From Haplomitrium mnioides (taxonomy: Eukaryota; Marchantiophyta; Haplomitriopsida; Calobryales), in the NCBI GenBank assembly GCA_049999725.1, contig JBNGIS010003498.1, forward strand, positions 1 through 58,976: DNA of 58,976 nt, written 5' to 3'. The first letter of the stretch is position 1, and every line of letters starts with the position of its first letter. The notes beneath the pieces are model-generated. The model searched no databases. It was not told where the DNA came from and saw only the letters and a program-made list of their open reading frames with translations. Both the position numbers and the translations under genes were made by a program. This document shows, piece by piece, positions 1 through 11,330 of the stretch.

Positions 1-3000
1 GTAACAAGATGGCAAAGTTTTGCTATTGTTCAATCTTTAGTTGAAACCCTTCTTAGAAACAAGAATTAAAATTTTTTCCTAGCATTTGGACTGCAAAGTT
101 TTACTCTTTTTTACTATTGCTTATCTATTGCCCAAATTTTTCTTAATAACAAAATGGCAAAGTTTTGTTATTGTTCAATCTTTAGTTGAAACCCTTCTTA
201 GAAGCAAGAATCCAAACCTTTTGTAGCATTTGGATTGCAAAGTTTTACTCTTCTTTACGATTTCTGATCTCTTGGCCAAGTATTTCTTAGTAACAAGATG
301 GCAAAGTTTTCTTGTTGCTAAATCTTTCGTTGAAAACCTTTTTAGAAAAAAGAATCCAAATTGTTCCTAGCATTTGGATTGCAAAGTTTTACTTTTTTTT
401 ACTATTGCTGATCTCTTGGCCAAGTCTTTCTTAGTAACAAGATGGCAAAGTTTTGTTGTTGCTAAATCTTTAGTGGAAACCCTTCTTAGAAGCAAGAATC
501 CAAACCTTTCCTAGCATTTGGATTGCAAAGTTTTAATCTTTTTTACTATNNNNNNNNNNNNNNNNNNNNNNNNNNNNNNNNNNNNNNNNNNNNNNNNNNN
601 NNNNNNNNNNNNNNNNNNNNNNNNNNNNNNNNNNNNNNNNNNNNNNNNNTCTTGCTAAATCTTTAGTTGAAACCTTTCTTAGAAAGAAGAATCCAAACCT
701 TTCCTAGCATTTGGATTGCAAAGTTTAACTCTTTTTTACTATTGCTAATCTATTGGCCAAATCTTTCTAAGTATCAAGATGGCAAAGTTTTGCTATTGTT
801 CAATCTATAGTTGAAACCCTTTTTACAAACAAGAATCCAAACCTTTCTTAGCATTTGGATTGCAAAGTTTTACTCTTTTTTATTATTGCTCATCTATTGG
901 CCCAATCTTTTTTAGTAACAAGATGGCAAAGTTTTGCTTTTATTCAATCTTTAGTTGAAACCCTTTTTAGAAACAAGAATCCAAACCTTTCCTAGCTTTT
1001 GGATTGCAAAGTTTTACTCTTTCTTCACTATTGCTTATCTCTTTGCCAAGTCTTTCTTAGTAACAAGATGGCAAGGTATTTCTGTTGCTAAATCTTTAGT
1101 GGAAACCCTTCTTAGAAGCAAGAATCCAAACCTTTCCTAGCATTTGGATTGCAAAGTTTTAATCTTTTTTACTATTGCTTATCTATTGGCCAAATCTTTC
1201 TTACTATCAAGATGGCAAAGTTTTCCTGTTGCTCAATCTTTAGTTGAAACCCTTCTTAGAAACAACAATCCAAACCTTTCCTGGCATTTGGATTGCAAAG
1301 TTTCACTCTTTTTTACTATTTCTCATCTATTGGCCAAATCCTTCTTAGTAACAAGATGGCAAAGTTTTGCTATTGTTCAATCTCTAGTTGAAACCCTTTT
1401 TACAAACAAGAATCCAAACCTTTCTTAGCATTTGGATTGCAAAGTTTTTCTCTTTTTTACTATTGCTCATCTATTGGCCCAGTCTTTTTTACTAACAAGA
1501 TGGCAAAGTTTTGCTTTTATTCAATCTATAGTTGAAACCCTTCTTAGAAACAAGAATCCAAACCTTTCCTAGCATTTGGATTGCAAAGTTTTACTATTTT
1601 TTATTATTGCTTATCTCCTTGCCAAGTCTTTCTTAGTAACAAGATGGCAAAGTTTTTTTGTTGCTAAATCTTTAGTTGAAACCCTTTTTAGAGACAAGAA
1701 TCCAAACCTTTCGTAGCATTTGGATTGCAAAGTTTTACTCTTTTCTACTATTGCTCATCTATTGGCCAAATCTTTCTAAGTAACAAGATGGCAAAGTTTT
1801 GCTATTGTTCAATCTATAGTTGAAACCCTTCTTAGAAACAAGAATCCAAACCTTTCCTAGCATTTGGATTGCAAAGTTTGACTCTTTTTTAATATTGCTG
1901 ATCTCTTGGCCAAGTCTTTCTTAGTAACAAGATGGCAAAGTTTTGTTTTTGCTCAATCTTTAGTTGAAACCCTTCTTAGAAACAAGAATCCAAACCTTTC
2001 GTAGTCTTTGGATTGCAAATTTTTACTCTTTTTTACTATTGCTCATCTATTGGCCAAATCTTTCTTAGTAACAAGATGGCAAAGTTTTGCTATTGTTCAA
2101 TCTTTAGTTGAAACCCTTCTGAGAAACAAGAATCCAAACCTTTCCTAGCATTTGAATTGCAAAATTTTACTCCTTTTTACTATTCCTCATCTATTGACCA
2201 AATCTTTCTTAGTAACAAGATGGCAAAGTTTTGCTATTGTTCAATCTTTAGTTGAAACCCTTCTTAGTAACAAGAATGCAAAGCTTTCCTAGCATTTGGA
2301 TTGCGAAGTTTTACTCTTTTTTACGATTTCTGATCTCTTGGCCAAGTCTTTCTGAGTAACAAGATGGCAAAGTTTTGTTGCTGCTAAATTTCTAGTTGAA
2401 AACCTCCTTAGAAACAAGAATCCAAACTGTTCCTAGCATTTGAATTGCAAACTTTTACTCTTTTTGACAATTGCTGATCTCTTGGCCAAGTCTTTCTTAG
2501 TAATAAGATGGCAAAGTTTTGTTGTTGCTAAATCTTTAGTGGAAACCCTTCTTAGAAACAAGAATCCAAACCTTTCCTAGCATTTGGATTACAAAGTTTT
2601 AATCTTTTTTACTATTGCTTATCTATTGGCCAAATGTTTCTTATTATCAAGATGGCAAAGTTTTCCTAATGCTTAATCTTTAGTTGAAACCCTTCTTAGA
2701 AACAAGAATCCAAACCTTTTCTAGCATTTGGATTGCAAAGTTTTACTCTTTTTCACTATTGCTCATCTTTTGGCCAAGTCTTTGTTGATTACAAGATGGC
2801 AAAGTTTTGCTATTCCTTAATCTTTAGTTGAAACCCTTTTTAGAAACAAGAATCCAAACCTTTCCTAGCATTTGGATTGCAAAGTTTCAGTCTTTTTTAC
2901 TATTGTTGATCTCTTTGCGAAGTCTGTCTTAGTAACAAGATTGCAAGGTTTTGCTATTGTTCAATCTTTAGTTGAAACCCTTCTTAGAAACAAGAATCCA

Positions 3001-6000
3001 AACCTTTCTTAGCATTTGGATTGCAAAGTTTTACTTTTTTTTACTATTGCTCATCCATTCGCCCAATCGTTTTTAGTAACAAGATGGCAAAGTTTTGCTT
3101 TTATTCAATCCTTAGTTGAAACCCTTCTTAGAAAAAAGAATCCAAATCTTTCCTAGCATTTGGATTGCAAATTTTTACTCTTTTCTACTATTGCTGATCT
3201 CTTTGCCAAGTCTTTCTTAGTAACAACATGCCAAAGTTTTTCTGTTGCTAAATCTTTAGTTGAAACCCATTTTAGAGACAAGAATCCAAACCTTTCGTAG
3301 CATTTGGATTGCCAAGTTTTACTCTTTTTTACTATTGCTCATCTATTGGCCAAATCGTGTTTAGTAACAAGATGGCAAAGTTCTGCTATTGTTCAATCTT
3401 TAGTTGAAACCCATCTTAGAAACAAGAATCCAAACCTTTCCTAGCATTTGGATTGCAAAGTTTTACTCTTTTTTACGATTGCTAATCGCTTGGCCAAGTC
3501 TTTCTTCGTAACAAGATGGCAAAGTTTTGTTCTTGCTAAATCTTTAGTTGAAACCTCTTCTTAGAAAGAAGAATCCAAACCTTTCCTAGCATTTGGATTG
3601 CAAAGTTTAACTCTTTTTTACTATTGCTAATCTATTGGCCAAATCTTTCTAAGTAACAAGATGGCAAAGTTTTGCTATTGTTCAATCTATAGTTGAAACC
3701 CTTCTTAAAAACAAGAATCCAAACCTTTCATAGCATTTGGATCGCAAAGTTTTACTCTTTTTTACTATTGCTCATCTATTGGCCAACTCTTTCTTAGTAA
3801 AAAGATGGGAAAGTTTTGCTATTGTTCAATCTTTAGTTGAAACCCTTCTTAGAAACAAGAATTCAAAACTTTCCTAGCATTTGGACTACAAAGTTTCACT
3901 CTTTTTTACTATTGCTTATCTATTGCCCAAATGTTTCTTAATAACAAGATGGCAAAGTTTTGTTATTGTTCAATCTTTAGTTGAAACCCTTCTTAGAAGC
4001 AAGAATCCAAACCTTTCGTAGCATTTGGATTGCAAATGTTTTCTCTTTTTTACGATTTCTGATCTCTTGGCCAGATCTTTCTTAGTAACAAGATGGCAAA
4101 GTTTTGTTGTTGCTTAATCTTTAGTTGAAAACCTTCTTAGAAACAAGAATAAAAACCTTTCCTAGCATTTGGATTGCAAAGTTTTACTCTTTTTTACTAT
4201 TGCTGATCTCTTGGCCAAATCTTTCTTAGTAACAAGATGGCAAAGCTTTGCGGTTGCTCAATCTTTAGTTGAAACCCTTCTTAGAAACAAGAATCCAAAC
4301 CTTTNNNNNNNNNNCAATCTTTAGTTGAAACCCTTCTTAGAAACAAGAATCCAAACCTTTCCTAGCATTTGGATTGCAAAGTTTTACTCTTTTTTAGGAT
4401 TTCTGATCTCTTGGCGAAGTCTTTCTTAGTAACAAGATGGCAAAGTTTTGTTGTTGCTAAATCTTTAGTTGAAAACCTTCTTGGAAACAAGAATCCAAAC
4501 CTTTCCTAGCATTTGGATTGCAAAGTTTTACTCTTATTTACGATTGGTGATCTCTTGGCCAATTCTTTCTTAGTAACAAGATGGCAAAGTTTTGTTGTTG
4601 CTAAATCTTTAGTGGAAACCCTTCTTAGAAGCAAGAATCCAAACCTTTCCTAGCATTTGGATTGCAAAGTTTTAATCTTTTTTACTATTGCTTAACTATT
4701 GGTAAAATCTTTCTTATTATCAAGATGGCAAAGTTTTCATGTTGCTCAATCTTTAGTTGAAACCCTTCTTAGAAACAAGAATCCAAACCTTTCCTGGCAT
4801 TTGGATTGCAAAGTTTTACTCTTTTTCACTATTGCTCATCTTTTGGCCAAGTCTTTGTTATTTACAAGATGGCAAAGTTTTGATGTTGCTCAATCTTTAG
4901 TTGAAACCCTTTTTAGAAACAAGAATCAAAACCTTTCCTAGCATTTGGATTGCAAAGTTTCACTCTTTGTTACTATTGTTGATCTCTCTGCGAAGTCTTT
5001 CTTAGTAATAAGATTGCAAAGTTTTGCTATTGTTCAATCTTTAGTTGAAACCCTTCNNNNNNNNNNGTTTTACTCTTTTTTACAATTGGTGATCTCTTGG
5101 CCAAGTCTTTCTTTGTAACAAGATGGCAAAGTTTTGCTCGTGCTCGATCTTTAGTTGAAACCCTTCTTAAAAACAAGAATCCAAACCTTTCTTACCATTT
5201 GAATTGCAAAGTTTTACTCTTTTTTACTATTGCTGATCTCTTGGCCAAGTATTTCTTTGTAGCAAGATAGCAAAGTTTTGTTGTTACTCAATCTTTAGTT
5301 GAAACTATTCTTAGAAACAAGAATCCAAACCTTTCCTAGCATTTGGATTGCAAAGTTTTACTCTTTTTTACTATTGCTCATCTTTGGCCAAATCTTTCTT
5401 AGCAATAAGATGGCAAAGTTTTGGTGTTGCTCAATCTTTAGTTGAAGCCTTTCTAAGAAACGAGAATCCAAACCTTTCCTAGCATTTGAATTGCAAGGTT
5501 TTACTATTTTTTAATATTTCTCATCTATTGGCCAAATCTTTCTTAGTAACAAGATGGGAAAGTTTTGCTATTGTTCAATCTTTTGTTGAAACCCTTCTTA
5601 GAAACAAGAATCCAAACCTTTCCTAGCATTTGGATTGCAAAGTGTTACTCTTTTTTACTATTGGTGATCTCTTGGTCAAGTCTTTCCTAGTAACAAGATG
5701 GCAAAGTTTTGCTGGTGCTTAATTTTTAGTTGAAACCCTTCTTAAAAACAAAAATCCAAAACTTTCCTAGCATTTGGATTGCAAAGTTTTACGCTTTATT
5801 ACTATTTTTGATCTCTTGCCCAAGTATTTCTTAGTAATAAGATAGCAAAGTTTTGCTCTTACTCAATCTTAAGTTGAAACTATTCTTATAAACAAGAATG
5901 GAAACCTTTCCTAGCATTTGGATTGCAAAGTTTTGCTCTTTTTTACTATTGCTAATCTATTGGCGAAATCTTTCTTAGTAGCAAGATGGTAAAGTTTTGC

Positions 6001-7036
6001 TATTGTTCAATCGTTAGTTGAAACCCTTCATAGAAACAAGAATCCAACCCTTTCCTAGCATTTGAATTGCAAAGTTTTACTCTTTTTTACTATTGCTCAT
6101 CTATTGGCCAAATCTTTCTTAGTAACAAGATGGCAAAGTTTTGCTATTGTTCAATCTTTAGTTGAAACCCTTCTTAGAAACAAGAATCCAAACCTTTCCT
6201 AGCATTTGGATCGCAAAGTTTTACTTATTTTTACTATTGCTCATCTCTTGGCCAAAGTCTGTCTTAGTAACAATATGGCAAAGTTTTGGTGTTGCTCAAT
6301 CTTTAGTTTAAACCCTTCTTAGAAACATCAATCCAAACCTTTCCTAGCATTTGGATTGCAAAGTTTCTCTTTTGTAGTATTGCTGATCTCTTGGCCAGGT
6401 ATTTCTTAGTAACAAGATGGCAAAGTTTTGCTCTTGCTAAATCTTTAGTTGAAACCCTTCTTAGAAACAACAATCCAAACCTTTTCTAGCATTTGGATTG
6501 CAAAGTTTTACTCTTTTTTACTATTGCTGATCTCTTGGTCAAGTCTTTCTTAGTAACAAGATGGCAAAGTTTTGCTGTTGCTCAATCTTTAGTTGAAACC
6601 CTTATTAGAAACAAGAATCCAAACCTTTCCTAGCATTTGAATTGCAAAGTTTTACTCTTTTTAACTATTGCTCATCTATTGGCCAAGTCTTTCTTAGTAG
6701 CTAGATGGCAAAGTTTTGCTGTTGCTCAATCTTTAGTTGAAACCCTTCTTAGAAACAAGAATCCAAACCTTTCTTAGCATTTGGATTGCAAAGTTTTACT
6801 CTTTTTTTACTATTGCTTATCTCTTGGCCAAGTCTTTCTTAGTAACAAGATGGAAAAGTTTTGTTGTTGCTCAATCTTTAGTTGAAACCGTTCTTAGAAA
6901 CAAGAACCCAAACCTTTCCTAGCATTTGGATTGCAAAGTTTTACTCTTTTTTACTATTGCTGATCTCTTGGCTAAGTCTTTCTTAGTAACAAGATGGCAG
7001 AGTTTTGTTGGTGCTCAATCTTTAGTTGAAACCCTT
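1..7036. repeat. 144-bp tandem satellite array, about 49 units
   Basis: The array consists of near-head-to-tail copies of a unit containing CATTTGGATTGCAAAGTTTT. The spacing between the starts 1141, 1285 and 1429 is exactly 144 bp. Units differ by a few to about fifteen percent and fall into at least two flavours: one with CATCTATTGGCCAAATC and TATTGTTCAATC, the other with GATCTCTTGGCCAAGTC and GTTGCTAAATC. Two 10-N gaps (4305-4314, 5057-5066) and one 100-N gap (550-649) lie inside. Because 144 is a multiple of three, one frame is open across a whole unit except for a TAG at the CCTAGCATTT step; units with TGG there read through. I take these open frames as by-products of unit length, not genes. 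The array starts before the window. Confidence 0.97.
550..649. other. assembly gap (100 N) inside the satellite
   Basis: A run of exactly 100 N, a conventional unknown-size gap. The array is collapsed or unresolved here, so the unit count in the window is a minimum. Confidence 0.99.
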
Positions 7037-7129
7037 CACTTTTCTGTTATTTCTAGCTCTTAGTGATTCCCGAACTTTTGTTCATTACATTTTTCACCTT
7101 CAAAAACATCATTTTTTTCTATCTTGACA

Positions 7130-8727
7130 ATGGTCTCTCAAGGAATTGTTTTCAGCCCTGCCAAACCAAAGCCTTATAGATATTCGGATGTTATCAAAGC
7201 TCTAGAGCCTACCAGATTGGAGTGGAAATGGCTCGTCAACTACTGTTCGTTGAGAGACCCATATCACCATCTTTACCTTTTTGCAAATGAAGGTGAAAAG
7301 TTCAATTTGGGTATAGTGGTCCAAATTACAATGATTTTGTAATGAAAGAAAGCCAACATTCGGCTGCTTGTGCAGGCCTAAGACTCAATAATGCTTTATT
7401 CTCCAAATCGCAAGCGATTTGATTTTTCATAGTACAAGGAGAGAGATTTATTTACTGTAAATCTTCAAGCGTCAAGGGAAGATGGAAAGGTGAGTTCCAA
7501 AATCTATTTTCTTATTCTTTTTTCCTTCCTTAGTTGCAACTTTTAAGATGTCCATGCGAGCATAGACTTTGAAGTCCATACGCACATGGACTCTGAAGTT
7601 CAAGCGCGTCTGGACTGTGAAGTCCATGCGCGCATGGACTCTGAAGTTCTTGCGTGCATGGACCTTGAAGTCCATGCGCGCATAGACTCTCAAGTCCATG
7701 TGCGTTTGGACTCTCAAGTCCATGCACGCATGGACTTTAGAGTCCATCCACGCATGGACTTTAGAGTCCATGCACGCATGGACTTCAAGATCTACGCGCG
7801 CAGGATTTTCAAAGTCCGTGCGCATTGGACTTCAAGGTCCATGCGCGCATGGATTTCAGAGTCCACGCTTGCCTGGACTCCCAAGTCCAAGCATGCTTGA
7901 ACTTCAGAGTGCATACACGCATGGACTTCTTTGTTCATTGCACGCTTGTATTTTCTTAAAGTTCTTGCTTTTTTGCATGTCAGGTTAACATTTTCACTAA
8001 TGCCAAATTGTTTTATTTCTTTATTTTAAGTTCACTCAGTATTTGGCAGATTTCGTTGATGCGTACAATGACGCGAAGCGGATCGAGCGGGACTTCATCA
8101 AGTTCGCCATACAAATTAAAATTCTAAAGCCCAAGCAGGGCGTCAATATTCAACAGCTTGTGCCACATCCGAGTGCGGCATTATTCTCGACTCACGCTAC
8201 AAGAACTTCCTCCCAGAAGAAGAGAAAGGAGCCAGAGCCAAGTGAGGCTCAGAAGAAAAAGAAATGAGCACCGAAAAAGAAAAAACCTACACCAGCACCT
8301 ATTGTTGACGAGGAGCCAGCCACCTCAGAATCTGAAGCAAAATCAACTTCATCTGCCCCCTTGTCTCCATCAGCAAGCAGCTTGGGACAGGAATCGGAGT
8401 AAGAGCTGCTGCTAGCTCAAGCTCCAACGTCGAGAGGAAAGAGGCAATCTCACAAAGGGTTGCATACATTTCAAGAAAGAGAGCAGGTGGATCCTCAGAC
8501 AACTTCTGAGGAGGACAAAAACAAAATTAGGGAGTCTGCAATCTAGTGCTGCAAAGTCTGTGAAGAGACCATTACAATCAGGCTGGAAAACTTAAATCAG
8601 CCCAACTTGGAATGGACAACTGGGGTCCATTCCAAATTCGAAGATTAAACAAGGATTTTGTGGAGCTTCTTGCGCAAAGAATGCTCACAAATAAATACGT
8701 GCATTCTTTCTTCATCGTGGTTGTAGA
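7130..8727 (+). pseudogene. ParB-like/DNA methyltransferase gene, exons 1-2 only (element 4)
   Basis: Exon 1 runs from the ATG at 7130 to a GT donor at 7490; exon 2 starts after an AG at 8030. Exon 1 encodes the family N-terminal domain (PKPYRYSDVIKALEP, LYLFANEGEKFNLG, VVQITM), with a frameshift near 7335. Exon 2 encodes FVDAYNDAKRIERDFIKFAI, then a Lys-rich and Ser/Pro/Glu-rich linker, then the beginning of the ParB-like region (LLAQRMLTNKYVHSFFIVVVD), where it stops at 8727. A stop at about 8266 and others make it non-functional. The GGNH motif and the methyltransferase half found in the 12115-16301 copy are absent. Intron 1 holds a palindromic minisatellite. The same gene occurs at 12115-16301, 22247-24251 and 47654-49464, so the exon reading rests on comparison of copies. 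Confidence 0.7.
7550..7945. repeat. palindromic minisatellite in intron 1 (24-bp period)
   Basis: About 16 copies of a unit near GAAGTCCATGCGCGCATGGACTCT minus a few edge bases, period 24 bp. Positions 7621-7640 read AGTCCATGCGCGCATGGACT, a perfect 20-bp palindrome. Being 24 bp long, the unit leaves open frames on both strands (MDSEVHAR-type peptides); these are not genes. Units vary mainly at the CGCG core. Confidence 0.95.
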
Positions 8728-8818
8728 TGTTTTTGAATGCCAAATCATCCAAAAAAAATTTAACTGCTAAGTGAAATAGGAACTCAGTAGCGGTTCCTCG
8801 TTCAAAGTAGCGGTTGTT
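8728..8818 (+). repeat. right terminus, ParB side (element 4)
   Basis: Positions 8773-8818 carry TAGGAACTCAGTAGCGGTT followed by CCTCGTTCAAAGTAGCGGTTGTT. The last part is the inverse complement of the family terminus AACAACCGCTACTTTGAAC. The inner copy of AGTAGCGGTT makes a short direct repeat inside the terminus. The upstream 45 bp match the end at 29620-29700, which fixes this as the ParB-side end. Flanking bases are AGAG; no partner end is available to test for a target duplication. Confidence 0.75.
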
Positions 8819-8829
8819 AGAGCATAACA

Positions 8830-9400
8830 CAAGGCTGGAACCATAGAATGCAAGGCCAGATTCACCGACTGCAAAGCTGGAATTATAGAATGCAGGGATA
8901 GAACCATAGAATGCATGGGCTAGAATTACATAATGCAAGGTTGGAATCACAGAATACAAGGCTAGAATCACAAACCATAGATTACAAGGCTGGAACCACA
9001 TAATGCAAAACTGGAATCATAGAATGCAGAACTGGACTCACAAAATGCAAAGCTGGAATCATAGAATGTAGGATTGGATCAAAATGCAAGGATGGACCAA
9101 AACGCAAGACTGGATCAAAGTGTAGGGCTGGAGCAGAACCAAATTGCATAGTAGGAATATCAAAACGTTGAATTGGAATATCAAATTACAGGGATGGATT
9201 ATAAAAATGCAGGGCTGGAATATCAAAATGCAGGGTTGGAATCAAAATGCAGGGCTGAATTTAAGACCGAAAGGACCAAAACGGGATCAAAACGCAGGGC
9301 TGGAATTTCAAAACGCAAGGCTGGAATATCTAAATGGGGCTAGAATATCAAAATATAGGGCTGGAATGTTGGAATCAAAATGCAAAGCTGGATTTGAAAG
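8830..9400. repeat. minisatellite, about 18-21 bp unit
   Basis: Degenerate tandem copies of AAGGCTGGAATCATAGAATGC, spaced mostly 21 bp with shortened 18-bp variants such as AAGGATGGACCAAAACGC toward 9100. It is unrelated in sequence to the palindromic minisatellites. Open frames across it (8645-9001 on minus, 9144-9407 on plus) are by-products of the repeat. Confidence 0.85.
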
Positions 9401-10361
9401 AACATGAAAGACCAGGGATAGAACACCTTTCAGAGCAAAAAGGCTCTACATCTCAGCTTTGGGCAAGCACACTTCACCTCATATCTCATCCCAAAACCGA
9501 TACAACTCACTTTGAGGACTAAATCAGAACTGACAACAACCTTAAGGCTGAAACAAGACAGAATACAGAGCTAGGATTAAAATGATCCAAAGCAGAACAA
9601 GCATAGAACACAATTCAAAACAAGGGGTGGACCACAACGTAAGCCAGAACTGAAGCTACAACCAAACGCTAAAAGTCTCAAGCTACAACAAAAAAACTAA
9701 CGCAAGAGTTGGAGTAGGAAGCCTCAAGATCTAGACCAAGTAGACCAAGAGCTGGAACTCATATGGAAATCTCATAAGATGGAATAGCAACATTGCAATA
9801 CTAGCTGGAAGTCTTCGGAAACCTGAGGAAAGTTGGCTGGAAATTCCAGACTTTTCATAACTTTCCAGGATCTGTGACTATTAGTGACTGAGAGAGATCA
9901 TTAAGAGACTAGAGTGAGACTATATTTATATTTACGAGTGAATTTTTGCTCACCATTGTGCTTTTACTTGTTGTTAGACTTTTTTTTTCTTTACTTTCCC
10001 ATACTGGCACCTTGGTGCTTGTTGTACCTTTTAGTTCCTATGGCCTTAGAGCTGACCTGGGACTTTAATCAAATTCTGTTCTCTCTCTCCAAAAAAAAGT
10101 CTTGCTTGCAAAGACTCCTTGTCTCCAAACATAAATCGCTCAAACACAAACATCCATACCAGCATGAACTTCCTTGCTTATATCTTATCTAATGTATAGT
10201 GCTTTATTCTAACTTCATTTATTCTTACAAGGTAGCCCATCAAACATGAACTTAAAGCGTTTTCTCAATGAATGATCATTTATTCAAACACATGCATCCA
10301 AGAGACCTTACATTTGATCTTTTGTTGAAATCAAATACTTTATTGTATGAAAACAAACACA
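9401..10361. other. unassigned sequence
   Basis: No recognisable gene or repeat. The first 400 bp are purine-rich and echo the preceding minisatellite (GCTGGAA-like words). By analogy with element 1, the missing left terminus of element 5 should lie around 9500, but I could not find one. Confidence 0.5.
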
Positions 10362-11277
10362 TCATTTAGTTGCTTCTTCTTTAGTCTTGTTCTCAAAAAG
10401 ATAGACTGTGCCATCTACATCAACTGACTAAGAATCATAAGCATCTACATTTTTCAAAGAATCATGTTAGGACTCTCGAGTCCCCAAAATAGCTACAGAG
10501 CCACCAGAAGCACCAACTGTATTAAGAGGAACATGCTCCTTGTGGTGCGCGTAAACTATTTGCGACTTCGTGATATCTGATGGTAAATATGCCATCATCA
10601 AAGCTCTTTGTGGAATATAGATGGGCTATTATCTATCATATTCTATGGCAACAGTGTTGCACATTAATCTAAGTGCATAGACTAAGCCTATGCTGGACCT
10701 TAGAGCAAAGATCTAACATCCAATCCTACTTAAACGATAAATGATCAATGAAAAATTATAAAGTGCTTGAGGCTTCATATTGGAGTGCATGATCTAGCAA
10801 GGGTGACCAGTCGCATCCTTCTACTACAGATTGACTTACTTTACATTGCACTTCTCTTCCTTTGTCCAATAACCCACTGTCCAATACTCATAAACATGCA
10901 CAATTCTGGGACCACTAGAGTGATGAATAAAATAGTAATCCAATAAGTGTTATAAGCAACATCAAGAATAGAAATAAAGTGCCAAGAAAATATACTAACA
11001 AAGAATAGAAAAAAGAAACTTTAAGAAGACTTATTAAATACCCAGCAAACTTCCAAAACTCTGATGCAAAATTTGCAAAGGATGAAACAATATAAAAAAG
11101 ATTGTCCTTTGTGAAGGGCTTTGAATCATCATGCTTGCATTCATTAAGGTTGTAACTATAAGAAATGTCATTAATATGAAGAGTGAAACCTCATAGTTTC
11201 ACTAGGCCTTTGAATTGCTAGACATTGGACTCTATGTAAACTTGATAAAATGCTACATTGAATCTATCAACGTAAGA
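10362..11277 (-). pseudogene. 3' end of ParB-like/DNA methyltransferase gene (element 5)
   Basis: Read on minus, this is a diverged second copy of the 12115-13150 region: YVDRFNVAFYQVYIES, then NDISYSYNLNECKHDDSKPF (methyltransferase motif IV region, D-I-S-Y here), then after an intron VHVYEYWTVGYW, KPQALYNFS, ALRLMCNTVAIEYDR (motif X/I region) and a terminal acidic tail ending in EEATK and a stop at 10362-10364. Many stops and frameshifts are present. The reading ends at 11277, exactly where element 1 begins, and the homologous sequence resumes at 22247 on the other side of it. It is therefore the 3' part of an older copy that element 1 split. Confidence 0.7.
11274..11277. other. target-site duplication AAGA, left of element 1
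   Basis: AAGA here and AAGA at 22243-22246 directly flank element 1. Removing the element and one AAGA joins CAACGTAAGA to TTGAAAATAAGC, which aligns with the uninterrupted homologous gene CAACATAGGACAATAAG at about 13149-13165. That is an in-window empty-site check. Confidence 0.8.
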
Positions 11278-11330
11278 AACAACCACTAATTTGAACCAGA
11301 AACCGCTATAGGGTTCCTAAAACATTTTTC
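11278..11330 (+). repeat. left terminus of element 1 (ParB side)
   Basis: AACAACCACTAATTTGAACC then AGAAACCGCTATAGGGTTCC. The second block corresponds to the internal AACCGCTACTGAGTTCC repeat seen, inverted, at 8778-8794 and 29681-29697. Confidence 0.75.

Larger units (their letters stand above)
7037..8818 (+). mobile_element. element 4: truncated copy of the ParB-methyltransferase transposon
   Basis: The segment begins at the satellite edge with sequence matching the 5' flank of the ParB-like gene (GAACTTTTGTTCATTA-type stretch, also found before the gene at 16302-16400 on the other strand). It runs through exons 1 and 2 and ends at a terminal inverted repeat at 8818. The DUF7869-like half, the shared promoter and exons 3-4 are missing. 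The coding sequence breaks at 8727 in the ParB-like domain and passes directly into subterminal sequence homologous to 29620-29700, so this looks like an internally deleted copy whose left side was lost at the satellite border. Confidence 0.7.

Noticed and set aside
955-6922. Open frames of 60-94 codons in the satellite as genes
   Set aside because: They follow directly from a unit length divisible by three and are broken by the unit's own TAG in most copies; no independent sign of coding.
7550-7945. CRISPR-like array
   Set aside because: Units are contiguous without unique spacers, and the DNA is plant nuclear.
7472-7988. Open frames across palindromic minisatellites (also 13357-13858, 15497-15916, 48036-48395)
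   Set aside because: A 24-bp palindromic unit leaves similar frames open on both strands; the arrays lie inside inferred introns.
9914-10192. 92-codon frame MRLYLYLRVNFCSPLCFYLL
   Set aside because: Hydrophobic low-complexity translation of T-rich DNA, with no counterpart in other copies and no supporting signals.
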